DNA of 64,000 nt, taken from Silvania hatchlandensis. GTDB lineage: Bacteria; Pseudomonadota; Gammaproteobacteria; Enterobacterales; Enterobacteriaceae. The notes under the pieces are model-generated. The model did no database searches, was not told the origin of the DNA, and worked only from the letters and a program-made list of their open reading frames with translations. Made by a program: the position numbers and the translations under genes. The DNA is taken from contig NZ_JAMGZK010000037.1 of the NCBI RefSeq assembly GCF_025564065.1, positions 57,548 to 121,547 of the forward strand. The letters run 5' to 3'. This document shows, one piece after another, positions 1 through 8,524 of this stretch. How positions within the stretch are numbered: the stretch's first letter is position 1; every line of letters starts with the position of its first letter.

Positions 1-1209
1 TTATCCGAACCCGGTTCGCGCGCCATCTCTCTGTCGCTGCCTCTGCAGCACAGCCGAATAAGAGGCAAGCAGGTCTACAATTTCTTTAGCAATCTGCTGC
101 CCGATTCAGAAGCCATTCTTGCCCGAATGCAGGCCCGGTTCCAGATTGAGACTGCCCATCCTTTCGATCTGCTCGCCAGCGTCGGACGCGACTGCGTCGG
201 TGCCATACAGCTTTACCCACCCGGACTGGACATTCCCTCGGTAATGGAGATTGTCGCCGAACCGCTGGACGAACAGCAGATCGAATCGATCCTGAAGGGC
301 TATCAGATGTCGCCATTAGGGATGACGGAAGAGGGGGCTGATTTTCGTATTTCGCTGGCCGGTGCGCAGGAGAAAACGGCCCTGCTGTGGTATCAGAACC
401 GCTGGCAACGGCCCCAGGGCAGTACCCCGACCAGCCATATTTTTAAGCTGCCGATCGGCAGAATCGAACAGAACAATATCGACCTGAGCGAGAGCTGCGA
501 GAACGAGTGGCTGTGTATGCGCATTGCGAAAGCGTTTGGCTTTCCCGTCGCCCCTACCGAAATGGCGCGCTTTGGGCAAACAAAAGTGCTGGTTGTCGAG
601 CGGTTCGATCGTCGATGGGCCCGGAGCGGCTGGCTGATGCGCCTGCCGCAGGAGGATTTCTGCCAGGCACTGGGCGTCTCTCCGGCGCTGAAATATGAGT
701 CACATGGCGGGCCGGGGATCGCGGATGCCATGAAGTTGCTGCTCGGTTCACGGCTGGCGGCCCAGGATCGCGAGATGTTTTTTAAATCGCAGATCCTCTT
801 CTGGATGCTAGCCGCCATCGACGGTCACGGGAAGAATTTCAGCCTGTTTATTGAGGCTGACTCCTCATTCCGAATGACGCCGTTATACGATGTCATCTCA
901 GCCTTTCCGCTGTTTGCGGACGGCGGGATTCAGGCCAGAAAAGCCAAAATGGCGATGGCCCTGCAGGGCAAAAACCGGCAATACCATTTCGCCATGATCC
1001 AGCCGCGCCATTTTATCAGCACCGCAGCGCATGCAGGGTTTTCACCGGAGCTGGCTGAGCGCGCGATGCAGGAGATGGCCAACCGCACCGAAGAGGTGAT
1101 CGCTCAGGTCACGGCAGAACTGCCAGCGGATTTCCCGACGCCTGTCCGCGAGGCTATTTTCAGCGGTTTAGCAAGCCAGGCGGCGCGGATCCTGCGCGGG
1201 ACGGCGTAG
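1..1209 (+). CDS. hipA: HipA-family serine/threonine kinase, 5' end outside the window
   Basis: The reading frame is already open at base 1, giving 402 visible residues and a stop at 1207-1209. E. coli HipA has 440 residues, so roughly 40 N-terminal residues lie outside. Recognisable pieces, in order: the N-terminal stretch YNFFSNLLPDS; RISLAGAQEKTALLW, which contains the serine equivalent to the regulatory autophosphorylated Ser of E. coli HipA; FKLPIG; VVERFDRRW; the catalytic DGHGKNFSLF with its Asp near base 820; and the metal-binding-type TPLYDVIS. HipA kinases phosphorylate glutamyl-tRNA synthetase or related targets and cause growth arrest and persistence, held in check by HipB. Any hipB would be upstream, outside the window. 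All kinase motifs seen are intact, so it looks functional. The LysR gene behind it is convergent, 4 bp away. Confidence 0.9.
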   Translation, partial: LSEPGSRAISLSLPLQHSRIRGKQVYNFFSNLLPDSEAILARMQARFQIETAHPFDLLASVGRDCVGAIQLYPPGLDIPSVMEIVAEPLDEQQIESILKGYQMSPLGMTEEGADFRISLAGAQEKTALLWYQNRWQRPQGSTPTSHIFKLPIGRIEQNNIDLSESCENEWLCMRIAKAFGFPVAPTEMARFGQTKVLVVERFDRRWARSGWLMRLPQEDFCQALGVSPALKYESHGGPGIADAMKLLLGSRLAAQDREMFFKSQILFWMLAAIDGHGKNFSLFIEADSSFRMTPLYDVISAFPLFADGGIQARKAKMAMALQGKNRQYHFAMIQPRHFISTAAHAGFSPELAERAMQEMANRTEEVIAQVTAELPADFPTPVREAIFSGLASQAARILRGTA

Positions 1210-1213
1210 GAAC

Positions 1214-2152
1214 TTACCTGCCGGTTATCTGCGTCCGGCGGATTTCCGCCAACCGGAACCGCTCACGTATCAATGTCATCACGCGTTCGCAGACGGGCGG
1301 GAGTTCGCGGTCGGTTAAACGTAAAATGCCCAGCGTCAGGGTGATGGCAAGCGGTGGCGTGACGTGCAACTTCACCACCGTGCCTGCCGCCAGCGCTTCA
1401 AGCATCGAAATATCGGTAGCGATAAGTATCGCGTTGCTGGAGCGCATCAGGTGATGCACGAGCTGAAAATCATTACTCAACACGCCGAAATGTTCATAAA
1501 GCCCCGAAGTAAAACCGTACAGCGTTTCCATATGCTCGATGATGGCGGGATCAAAGTATCCGGCTGCAATCACCATTGGCCACGCTTTCAGCATCGCGAT
1601 ATCACTGTTTTTTGTCTGTGCCAGCGGATGCTGACTGCTGGCGTACCAGGCAAAACCGCAGGTAAAGAGACTTTCAACCACCAGATCTTGTTGATAGCGC
1701 GCAATACTTGCATCCCCAACGAACAGGTCAATTTGTCGGCTGCGTAGCATATTCAGCAGTGGGGCAGAGGTATCCACGCTGAATTTCACCTGCACCTCCG
1801 GTAGATCGCGCAGCATCGTATCCAGTAAAGGACAAATAAGTTCATCCATCAGGGAGGAGCCCATCCCCAGCGCGACGCGCCCCGATTCCCCGGTCTGCAT
1901 CCTCTGTAAAAGCCGTTTTCCCTCATTCTCATTCATCAGCATGCGCCGCGCGGTGGCTTCCCATGCCAGCGCATACTGCGTCGGGCGCAGGCGGCGGTCG
2001 GTCCGGGTGAACAACGGCACGTTCAGCTGCTCTTCCAGGGCGCGAATACTGCGCGACAAGGCTGGCTGACTCAAATGCACGGCTTCTGCTGCGGCGCTCA
2101 GAGAGGCGTTCTCTATCAGGGCAATAAAGTGTTGCAACTGACGGGTATTCAT
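1214..2152 (-). CDS. LysR-family transcriptional regulator
   Basis: A 312-residue protein of typical LysR length. The N-terminal winged helix-turn-helix is clear (SLSAAAEAVHLSQPALSRSI, then LEEQLNVPLFTRTDRRLRPT), followed by a periplasmic-binding-protein-like effector domain. The ATG at 2152 has a GGAG about 9 bases upstream. It is divergent from the amidotransferase/peptidase/MFS operon starting at 2261, the usual LysR arrangement, so it probably controls that operon and itself from the 108-bp gap. That gap is AT-rich and contains AATTCG and CACGAAATT half-sites around 2180-2212 that could be its operator. The effector is unknown; from the neighbours, a gamma-glutamyl or acyl-amino-acid compound is a reasonable guess. 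Confidence 0.88.
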   Translation of the reverse strand: MNTRQLQHFIALIENASLSAAAEAVHLSQPALSRSIRALEEQLNVPLFTRTDRRLRPTQYALAWEATARRMLMNENEGKRLLQRMQTGESGRVALGMGSSLMDELICPLLDTMLRDLPEVQVKFSVDTSAPLLNMLRSRQIDLFVGDASIARYQQDLVVESLFTCGFAWYASSQHPLAQTKNSDIAMLKAWPMVIAAGYFDPAIIEHMETLYGFTSGLYEHFGVLSNDFQLVHHLMRSSNAILIATDISMLEALAAGTVVKLHVTPPLAITLTLGILRLTDRELPPVCERVMTLIRERFRLAEIRRTQITGR

Positions 2153-2260
2153 AAGGGCTCCACTTGCACTTTATGCATGAAATTCGACATTAATCTGCAA
2201 TTCACGAAATTAAAACAAATAAGTAACATTTAGATAAAGTTTGTTCAGCAGGAGATGATG

Positions 2261-3088
2261 ATGCGAAAAGTACTCTCTGTTTTACCCCGGCCGGTTGTGG
2301 CGGTGATCTGCGATCGAATTCGCTATTTCGAGCATCCGGTGCATGCCGTGCCCGAGACCTATCTTCGCGCGTTGCATGAGTCGGCAGATGTAATGCCCCT
2401 GCTGATGCCGGTCAGCCCGGAGATGCTGGATTTGTCCACACTTCTGGCAACGGTAGATGGCGTGATGCTGCCCGGCAGCCCGTCGAATGTGGCTGCTGAA
2501 CGCTATGGTGCTGAGCCGCTGCCCGAACACACGCTGAAAGATGAGTATCGCGACGCAACGGTTTTTGCCTTGTTGCCCCAACTGATTGCGCAGGGGATCC
2601 CCCTGCTGGCTATCTGTCGGGGCTTTCAGGAACTGAACGTCTTTTTCGGTGGAACCTTAAACCGCGCCGTGCATGAACGTCCTGACGCGCTGGATCATCG
2701 GGAAGGGGATCACGATCGTCCGCTAACGTGCTGGTACGAAGACCGCCATATCGTCGAGCTCACACCCGGCGGGCTGCTGGCCTCGCTGGCCGATACAACC
2801 ACCCCGAGGGTCAATTCACTGCACCATCAGGGCGTAGAGACGCTGGGGAAGGGATTACACACTGAAGCACGCGCGCCGGACGGGCTGGTTGAAGCCTTTA
2901 CCGCTCCGGATGCCCCCGGTTTTTTACTGGGGCTGCAATGGCACCCGGAAATGTCCCTCTGCCACAGCCCGTTTGCACGACAGATTTTCACTCGTTACGG
3001 CGATGCCTGCCGACAGCGCCAGCAATCCCGCTTACTTTCTGGAGAGAATAACAATGAATTCGAAGCTCACTGCGCCATCTCTGTTTAG
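2261..3088 (+). CDS. Class I glutamine amidotransferase-like gamma-glutamyl hydrolase (peptidase C26, PuuD-like)
   Basis: Three ATGs in a row occur at 2255, 2258 and 2261. The AGGAG at 2250-2254 has best spacing to 2261, giving 275 residues. The nucleophile elbow ICRGFQELNV places the catalytic Cys near residue 119, and GLQWHPE supplies His 228 and Glu 230, the complete C26 triad. E. coli PuuD hydrolyses gamma-glutamyl-GABA in the cytoplasm, and relatives act on other gamma-glutamyl amides. No puuA, puuB or puuC gene is nearby, so the substrate is probably not putrescine-derived, or it is made elsewhere. The 3' end overlaps the next start by 35 bp, indicating translational coupling with the DUF2817 peptidase and an MFS transporter. 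No signal peptide. Confidence 0.88.
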   Translation: MRKVLSVLPRPVVAVICDRIRYFEHPVHAVPETYLRALHESADVMPLLMPVSPEMLDLSTLLATVDGVMLPGSPSNVAAERYGAEPLPEHTLKDEYRDATVFALLPQLIAQGIPLLAICRGFQELNVFFGGTLNRAVHERPDALDHREGDHDRPLTCWYEDRHIVELTPGGLLASLADTTTPRVNSLHHQGVETLGKGLHTEARAPDGLVEAFTAPDAPGFLLGLQWHPEMSLCHSPFARQIFTRYGDACRQRQQSRLLSGENNNEFEAHCAISV

Positions 3089-4142
3089 CCATAACTATGC
3101 CGAGGCAAGGAGGGCGTTCCTGGCCGCTGCAGAGTCTCGCCGGTTGCCCGTCGACAGCTATATCCTCGATATGCCGGGGCACGACGGTGAAACGCTGGCA
3201 ACGGATGTGGTGCTGGACGGGCCGAAGGATGCCGCGAATCTGATCATAACTATCAGCGGCGTGCACGGCGTAGAAGGGTATCCCGGCTCGGCCATCCAGC
3301 GCGGGCTGCTGGAGATGGGACCACTGGAGGCCAGCAATACAGCAGTTCTGCATGTGCATGCCATTAACCCGTGGGGATTTTCGTGGTCGCATCGCACCAC
3401 CCAGGAGAATGTCGACCTTAACCGTAATTTTATCGACTTTTCCGCACCCCTGCCGGTGAATGACCGCTATGCCAACATTCACGATTTACTGTTGCCCGCC
3501 AGCTGGCCACCACCGGCAGACAGTGAAGAGCAGCTTCGCGGCATGGCAAAAGTCTGGGGCGATAAAGGCTACCAGTGCGCAGTAAGTCTGGGACAATACC
3601 GCTTCCCCGATGGCTTGCATTACGGTGGCGAAAAACCTACCTGGAGCAACGAGACCTTCCGCACCATTTTGCAGCACTATGCCACCCGCTGCCAGCGGAT
3701 AGGTTCGCTGGATATTCACACTGGGCTCGGTCCTTATGGCTACGGTGAACGCATTTTTGGCTGTGAATACGAAGATGCATCCTTATTACGCGCCCGCGAC
3801 TGGTGGGGCGATACCATCACCTCGGTGAATACCGGCAGTTCGACCAGCGTACCATTGACCGGGCCTATTCAGGCTGCGCTGTTCCGCGAATGTGAACAGG
3901 CGGAACAGACCAACATCTGTCTGGAGTACGGCACCTACCCGCAAATGCAGACCGTGCTGGCTATGCGCGGCGCACACTGGCTCACCCGTTATGGAAGCGG
4001 AGACTCACGGCAGTCTGCGGCAATTCGGCAAAGCCTGAAGGATGCATTCAATCCCCAGGATCCCTGGTGGCAAAACGAGATTTGGACACAGGGGAAACGG
4101 GTATTCCAGCAAGCGGTAGCAGGCATTAATCGCCACCCATAA
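3054..4142 (+). CDS. DUF2817 M14-like zinc carboxypeptidase-fold protein
   Basis: The start at 3054 follows GGAGAG and lies inside the end of the preceding gene; the protein has 362 residues. The metallopeptidase pattern is readable: SGVHGVEGYPGS (His 71 and Glu 74 as zinc ligands), ENVDLNRNF near residue 118 for substrate binding, LDIHTG with His 222 as third ligand, and LEYGTYP with Glu 291 as likely catalytic acid. There is no signal peptide, so it should act in the cytoplasm. M14 relatives remove C-terminal amino acids or deacylate amino acids. Coupled to a gamma-glutamyl hydrolase and followed by a transporter, it may trim the same imported peptide or amide. The substrate is unknown for this family. 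Confidence 0.85.
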   Translation: MNSKLTAPSLFSHNYAEARRAFLAAAESRRLPVDSYILDMPGHDGETLATDVVLDGPKDAANLIITISGVHGVEGYPGSAIQRGLLEMGPLEASNTAVLHVHAINPWGFSWSHRTTQENVDLNRNFIDFSAPLPVNDRYANIHDLLLPASWPPPADSEEQLRGMAKVWGDKGYQCAVSLGQYRFPDGLHYGGEKPTWSNETFRTILQHYATRCQRIGSLDIHTGLGPYGYGERIFGCEYEDASLLRARDWWGDTITSVNTGSSTSVPLTGPIQAALFRECEQAEQTNICLEYGTYPQMQTVLAMRGAHWLTRYGSGDSRQSAAIRQSLKDAFNPQDPWWQNEIWTQGKRVFQQAVAGINRHP

Positions 4143-4164
4143 TAACGAACGCCTGGAGAGCAGC

Positions 4165-5469
4165 ATGAGCCACATTACCGAAAATCCTGTTACGCAGCCC
4201 GTTCACTGGCGGGTCATTGCCGCGGCGGTTGCGGGCAACGCTTTTGAAGTGTATGACTTCGTGATTTACGCCTATTTTGCGGTGTACATCGGCCAGACAT
4301 TTTTCCCGATCACCGGGGAATACGGCAGTTTACTGGTGGCTACCGCGACCTTCGGGGTGGGTTTTTTCACTCGTCCTCTGGGGGCGCTGTTTATCGGCAG
4401 CTATGCTGACCGCGTAGGACGTAAACCGGCGATGATTCTGACCGTCACGCTGATTACGCTGGGCACGCTGGGTATTGCTGCCACCCCAGGCTACGCCACC
4501 ATTGGCATGGCGGCCCCGGTGATTATTGTGCTGTGCCGTCTGGTTCAGGGCATTGCTCTGGGCGGTGAGGTGGGGCCTGCGGCATCGCTGTTGATTGAAG
4601 CGGCGCCCGCGAATAAACGGGGGCGTTACGCCTGCTGGCAAATCGCCAGCCAGGGGATTGCCGTCACGGTTGGCGGGCTATTTGGGGTGATCATCACCAC
4701 CTCGATGTCAGCGGAGAACCTGCAAAGCTGGGGATGGCGTCTGCCGTTTGTCTTCAGCCTGTTGATGGTGCCGCTGACCATTTATATTCGTCGTCATTTG
4801 CCGGAAACGCTGCCTGAGTCGGTCAAAAAAGAGCAGAACACCCTGCATCTGCTGAAAAGTATGTGGCGTGAACACCGCAGCTTGTTGCTGGTTGGGCTGG
4901 GCATCATGATGGTGGTGAGCGTGACGTCTCAGTTGATCAACTACATGACCTCATACGCCATTAAGGTGCTGCATCTGCATCCGGGCATTGCGCAGACCAG
5001 TATCCTGATTGCCGGACTGATCTCCTTTTTCGGGGCGCTGATCGCAGGAAGGCTGTGTGATAAGTACGGCCGCAAGAAAGTGCTGATCCTGCCGGTGTTA
5101 GTATTGAGCGTGGTGGTGATCCCGCTGTTCTCATGGCTGCATGACGCCCCGGACGCTGCACGACTGCTCACGGTGACCTTTGTGGTATCCACGCTGATTA
5201 CCTTCCCGACAACCGCATTACTGGTGGTGGTGCCGGAGATGCTTCCCTCGCAGTTTCGCAGTACCGGCACATCGTTAATTTACGCGGTTGGGTCGGCATT
5301 ATTTGGCGGGAGTACGCATTTTATTTTAACGGCGTTACTGGCCTGGACGAATCATCCTGTCGCGCCTGCCTATTACGTGCTGTTTGCCACCGCAATAAGT
5401 TTGTGCGCAATGTCACTGTTACCTGAATCGCGTCAACCCGCGATAAAAACCCAGTCCAGACTGACCTGA
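4165..5469 (+). CDS. MFS transporter, metabolite:H+ symporter type
   Basis: A 434-residue protein with about twelve hydrophobic segments. The start at 4165 has CTGGAGAGC upstream and lies 22 bp after the peptidase gene. The loop motif GSYADRVGRK between segments 2 and 3 is the MFS signature, and the opening VAGNAFEVYDFVIYAYFAVYIG resembles proton symporters for citrate, shikimate or tricarballylate. It probably imports the compound processed by the two preceding hydrolases, driven by protons across the inner membrane. It is the last gene of the presumed three-gene operon under the LysR gene at 1214-2152. Export cannot be excluded from sequence. Confidence 0.87.
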   Translation: MSHITENPVTQPVHWRVIAAAVAGNAFEVYDFVIYAYFAVYIGQTFFPITGEYGSLLVATATFGVGFFTRPLGALFIGSYADRVGRKPAMILTVTLITLGTLGIAATPGYATIGMAAPVIIVLCRLVQGIALGGEVGPAASLLIEAAPANKRGRYACWQIASQGIAVTVGGLFGVIITTSMSAENLQSWGWRLPFVFSLLMVPLTIYIRRHLPETLPESVKKEQNTLHLLKSMWREHRSLLLVGLGIMMVVSVTSQLINYMTSYAIKVLHLHPGIAQTSILIAGLISFFGALIAGRLCDKYGRKKVLILPVLVLSVVVIPLFSWLHDAPDAARLLTVTFVVSTLITFPTTALLVVVPEMLPSQFRSTGTSLIYAVGSALFGGSTHFILTALLAWTNHPVAPAYYVLFATAISLCAMSLLPESRQPAIKTQSRLT

Positions 5470-6055
5470 CTGCATTGTGTAAACCGGCGTGATGATCAGC
5501 TAAAGGCCATTACGCCAGACTTCCGTGGTCTGACCTCCCATCCCTGAAAACACATCACCCTTTCCTCAGGCATAAATTAATGAGTCTGATAATCTAATAT
5601 TCCCGAGAAAACTCAACCTCACGGAAGTAATAAGGCGTTTTCACCTGGCAATGCCAAATGGAAGGGCGTTAACTTAAAAACCTAAACTATCAATAACTTA
5701 ACTCATATTGACATCAAAAAATTTTGTCCGGGCGTTATTTTCTATCTGTTACCCCCCCGTTACGCAGCATTGAATCCCAGAAGTATGAGAAAAAACTGAC
5801 GACAAATTATTTTTAGCACATTACCTGCGGGCGTTTCCTGGAATATTTTGGAAACCAGTGTTAGATTTTTAAAGGCGTTAATTTTCCAGACCTATAAATA
5901 TACGTTTTATTGCGTTGTCAATAATACAAAGGCGTCAGATTTATAACTATATTTATCACCGTTAAGTTCTGAGGCTTTATTTATTAAAGAATCATGAAGA
6001 AACACATTGAATGATACAGCTTACTCCTGCTCTGGCATAAGGATATAAAAAAGCT
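5470..6055 (+). promoter_or_regulatory. Long AT-rich intergenic region and presumed pgaA leader, with repeated GGCGTT motifs
   Basis: These 586 bases hold no convincing gene. They are AT-rich compared with the flanks. GGCGTT occurs at 5634, 5665, 5731, 5830 and 5874, with GGCGTC at 5931, all in the same orientation. GGA motifs near 5838, 5849 and in the Shine-Dalgarno AAGGAT (about 6040) could be CsrA sites, because the E. coli pgaA mRNA has a long leader repressed by CsrA and activated through NhaR. I cannot place the transcription start. Confidence 0.5.
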
Positions 6056-8515
6056 ATGTTCAGCATTCGTCGGTCGACAAAAACGATAAATAACATCAGG
6101 TTGGTGGGCTGCATTTGTACCGCCGCCGTTCTTTTTCCTGTGCAGGCTCTGGCTGACACAGAAGAGTATGACGCTCTGGTGATGGAAGCCCGAGCCGGTA
6201 ACACTAAACCGTTGCTGAATTATTTTCAGGCCCAGGAAGCGCAAAAAGCGCTGACCGCTGAGCAGGTGGCCGACTGGCTACAGGTCTCAAGCTGGGCGAA
6301 TAACGATCAGGAAACGCTCAGGGTCTGGCAGCGATATCGTGGGCAAGTAGACATTCCCGCCCGCGGACAGGTTGCGGTGGCTCGCGTGCTGCGCAACGAG
6401 CAAAAATGGGGTCAGTCGCTGACGGTCTGGGAAAACGTATTACTCGCCGAACCCGAAAATGCCGACGCGCGTACCGGTTGGATAATGACTTTGGCCGACG
6501 CCCGGCGCAACGAAGAGGCATTAACCGAAGCCACAAAATGGCAGCAGCAGGAACCGGGCCCCGATCGCGATGCGCTGGTTGCTTATGTGTATCAGGCGCA
6601 AGGGAAGAACTGGGATGCTTTGCTCGCGGCAAGCCAGGCGCAGGTGGGGGATCCGCAAAATAAAAGCGCAAAATCCACCATGATCGGGGTACTGGCAGCC
6701 AACCGAATATCCGGTCCGGCGCTTCAGCTCTCGGATAATCTTACCGATTCTGATCCGATGAAACGCCGTCTGGAACTGGATGCCGCTGCGCAAATTGTGC
6801 GCTCGGCCTACACGCCAACGCGTAACGAAGCGGAGCGTTTTATTGTGGCCGACCGGGCTCTGGAACGCTACGATAAATTGCTTGCGGCGTGGAAAACGCT
6901 ACCGGACGCGCAGGAGGATATCCGCCGCGCCCGAACCGATCGTATTGGCGCGCTGGTTATCCGCAAGCGTAACGCTGAGGCGATTGCCGAATACGAGGCA
7001 CTGGATGCGCAAGCGCCGGTGCCTTCCTACGCTAAACGCTGGGTCGCCACCGCCTACCTGAATCAACAGCAGCCCGCAAAAGCCGAAGCACTGCTGATGA
7101 GCATTTATTATCCAACCGGGCCGCTTCCCCAGACGCCGCTTAGCCCGGAAGATGAGCAGGAGCTGTTTTTCGCCCGCATCGATAATGAGAACTTCGAAGC
7201 GGCTAAGCTCCAGGTCGATGATTACATCAAGAAGAGTCCCTATCTGCGGCGCATTTATGGTTCCCCGACGCTGCAGCCAAACGACAACTGGCTGACCGGC
7301 CAGATGATGCTCAGCCAGTATTATATCGCCACCAACGATCTGCCTGCCGCCGAAAAACAGGCCGAGCATTTAGCGCGCACCGGCTCCGGGAGTCAGGGAC
7401 TGCGCATCACCTATGCCTCGGTACTGGAGGCGAGAGGACTGCCGCGCAAAGCCGAAGTTGAACTAAAACTTGCCGAAGTGCTGGAGCCAAGCAACCTTGA
7501 GCTGGAACGCCAGCAGGCCTATGTCGCTCTGGATCTGCAGGAGTGGAAGCAGGCAGATGAGCTGACCGATGACGTCATCGCCCGTAGCCCGGATGATACC
7601 TCAACGCTGCGGCTGGCGCGTATTCGTGACGTCCACAAAATGGCCGAACTGCGGATCAACGGTTATCAGGGTATTTCGTCCGACAGTCCGGTCAGCGGTA
7701 AACACGACTTCACCTTAAATTCGGCGATTTACAGCCCGCCGATTAACGATAACTGGCGCCTGTTTACCGGCTTCAACTTTGCCACCGGCGAGTTCGAAGA
7801 AGGGAAGGGGATCAGCCGCGATCTGGCGGCCGGTGCCGAATGGACCTCCCGTGATTACTGGGCCGAAATGGAAATCTCCGGTCGCAACTACGGCGATGGG
7901 CAAAAGATAGGTGGGCGTCTGTCGGGCTGGCATGACTTTAATGACAACTGGCGGGTAGGGGCCTCGGCCGAGCGGCTGGCGCGCAGCACGCCTTTGCGTG
8001 CCCTGCGCAATAACGTCAGCGCCAATGGCGGCGACGGATACATTCGCTGGTATCAGAACGAGCGGCGCGAATACCAGCTCTCTTTTGCCGGATCGCATTT
8101 CTCCGATGGCAACGACCGTATTGAATACGGTCTGAGCGGCAAAGAGCGCCTGTGGACCAAACCGCGCTTTACCCTGGATTTCATCCCGGCAATCAGCGGC
8201 AGCGTTAACAGCAAAGAAGACGTGCTGTATTACAACCCGAAACAGGACTTTACCATCGTGCCGGGGCTGAGTGCGGAACATGTTCTGTATCGCCTGTATG
8301 ACACGGTCTGGACACAACAGCTTACCGCGGGGGTCGGCAGCTACTGGCAGCAGGATCACGGAACGGGTGTGGTCACCCAGCTGGGGTACGGACAGCGTAT
8401 CCAGTGGAATCATGTGGTGGACGGCGGGTTGATGCTGACCTGGGATAAACGTCCGTACGATGGCAAGCGAGAGCGGAACATCGCCATCGCTTTCGATTTG
8501 AACGTCAGGTTTTAG
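6056..8515 (+). CDS. pgaA: PgaA, outer-membrane poly-beta-1,6-N-acetylglucosamine export porin
   Basis: An 819-residue protein, close to E. coli PgaA (807). The start has AAGGATAT upstream. A signal peptide covers about residues 1-34 (hydrophobic segment ending VQALA, then DTEEYD). The N-terminal two thirds is periplasmic and helical with tetratricopeptide-type repeats, for example RNEQKWGQSLTVWENVLLAE and repeated AEALL/AEKQAE pairs. The last 280 residues or so form a 16-strand-type beta barrel ending in the usual terminal Phe (FDLNVRF). It guides partly deacetylated PNAG from PgaB across the outer membrane. First gene of pgaABCD, 9 bp before pgaB. Confidence 0.95.
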   Translation: MFSIRRSTKTINNIRLVGCICTAAVLFPVQALADTEEYDALVMEARAGNTKPLLNYFQAQEAQKALTAEQVADWLQVSSWANNDQETLRVWQRYRGQVDIPARGQVAVARVLRNEQKWGQSLTVWENVLLAEPENADARTGWIMTLADARRNEEALTEATKWQQQEPGPDRDALVAYVYQAQGKNWDALLAASQAQVGDPQNKSAKSTMIGVLAANRISGPALQLSDNLTDSDPMKRRLELDAAAQIVRSAYTPTRNEAERFIVADRALERYDKLLAAWKTLPDAQEDIRRARTDRIGALVIRKRNAEAIAEYEALDAQAPVPSYAKRWVATAYLNQQQPAKAEALLMSIYYPTGPLPQTPLSPEDEQELFFARIDNENFEAAKLQVDDYIKKSPYLRRIYGSPTLQPNDNWLTGQMMLSQYYIATNDLPAAEKQAEHLARTGSGSQGLRITYASVLEARGLPRKAEVELKLAEVLEPSNLELERQQAYVALDLQEWKQADELTDDVIARSPDDTSTLRLARIRDVHKMAELRINGYQGISSDSPVSGKHDFTLNSAIYSPPINDNWRLFTGFNFATGEFEEGKGISRDLAAGAEWTSRDYWAEMEISGRNYGDGQKIGGRLSGWHDFNDNWRVGASAERLARSTPLRALRNNVSANGGDGYIRWYQNERREYQLSFAGSHFSDGNDRIEYGLSGKERLWTKPRFTLDFIPAISGSVNSKEDVLYYNPKQDFTIVPGLSAEHVLYRLYDTVWTQQLTAGVGSYWQQDHGTGVVTQLGYGQRIQWNHVVDGGLMLTWDKRPYDGKRERNIAIAFDLNVRF

Positions 8516-8524
8516 GGGCCGACT

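Noticed and set aside
7715..8413. 232-codon minus-strand frame opposite the pgaA barrel
   Set aside because: The PgaA frame on the other strand is complete with clear motifs. The opposite frame has no recognisable domain or start signal and is typical of GC-rich antisense frames.
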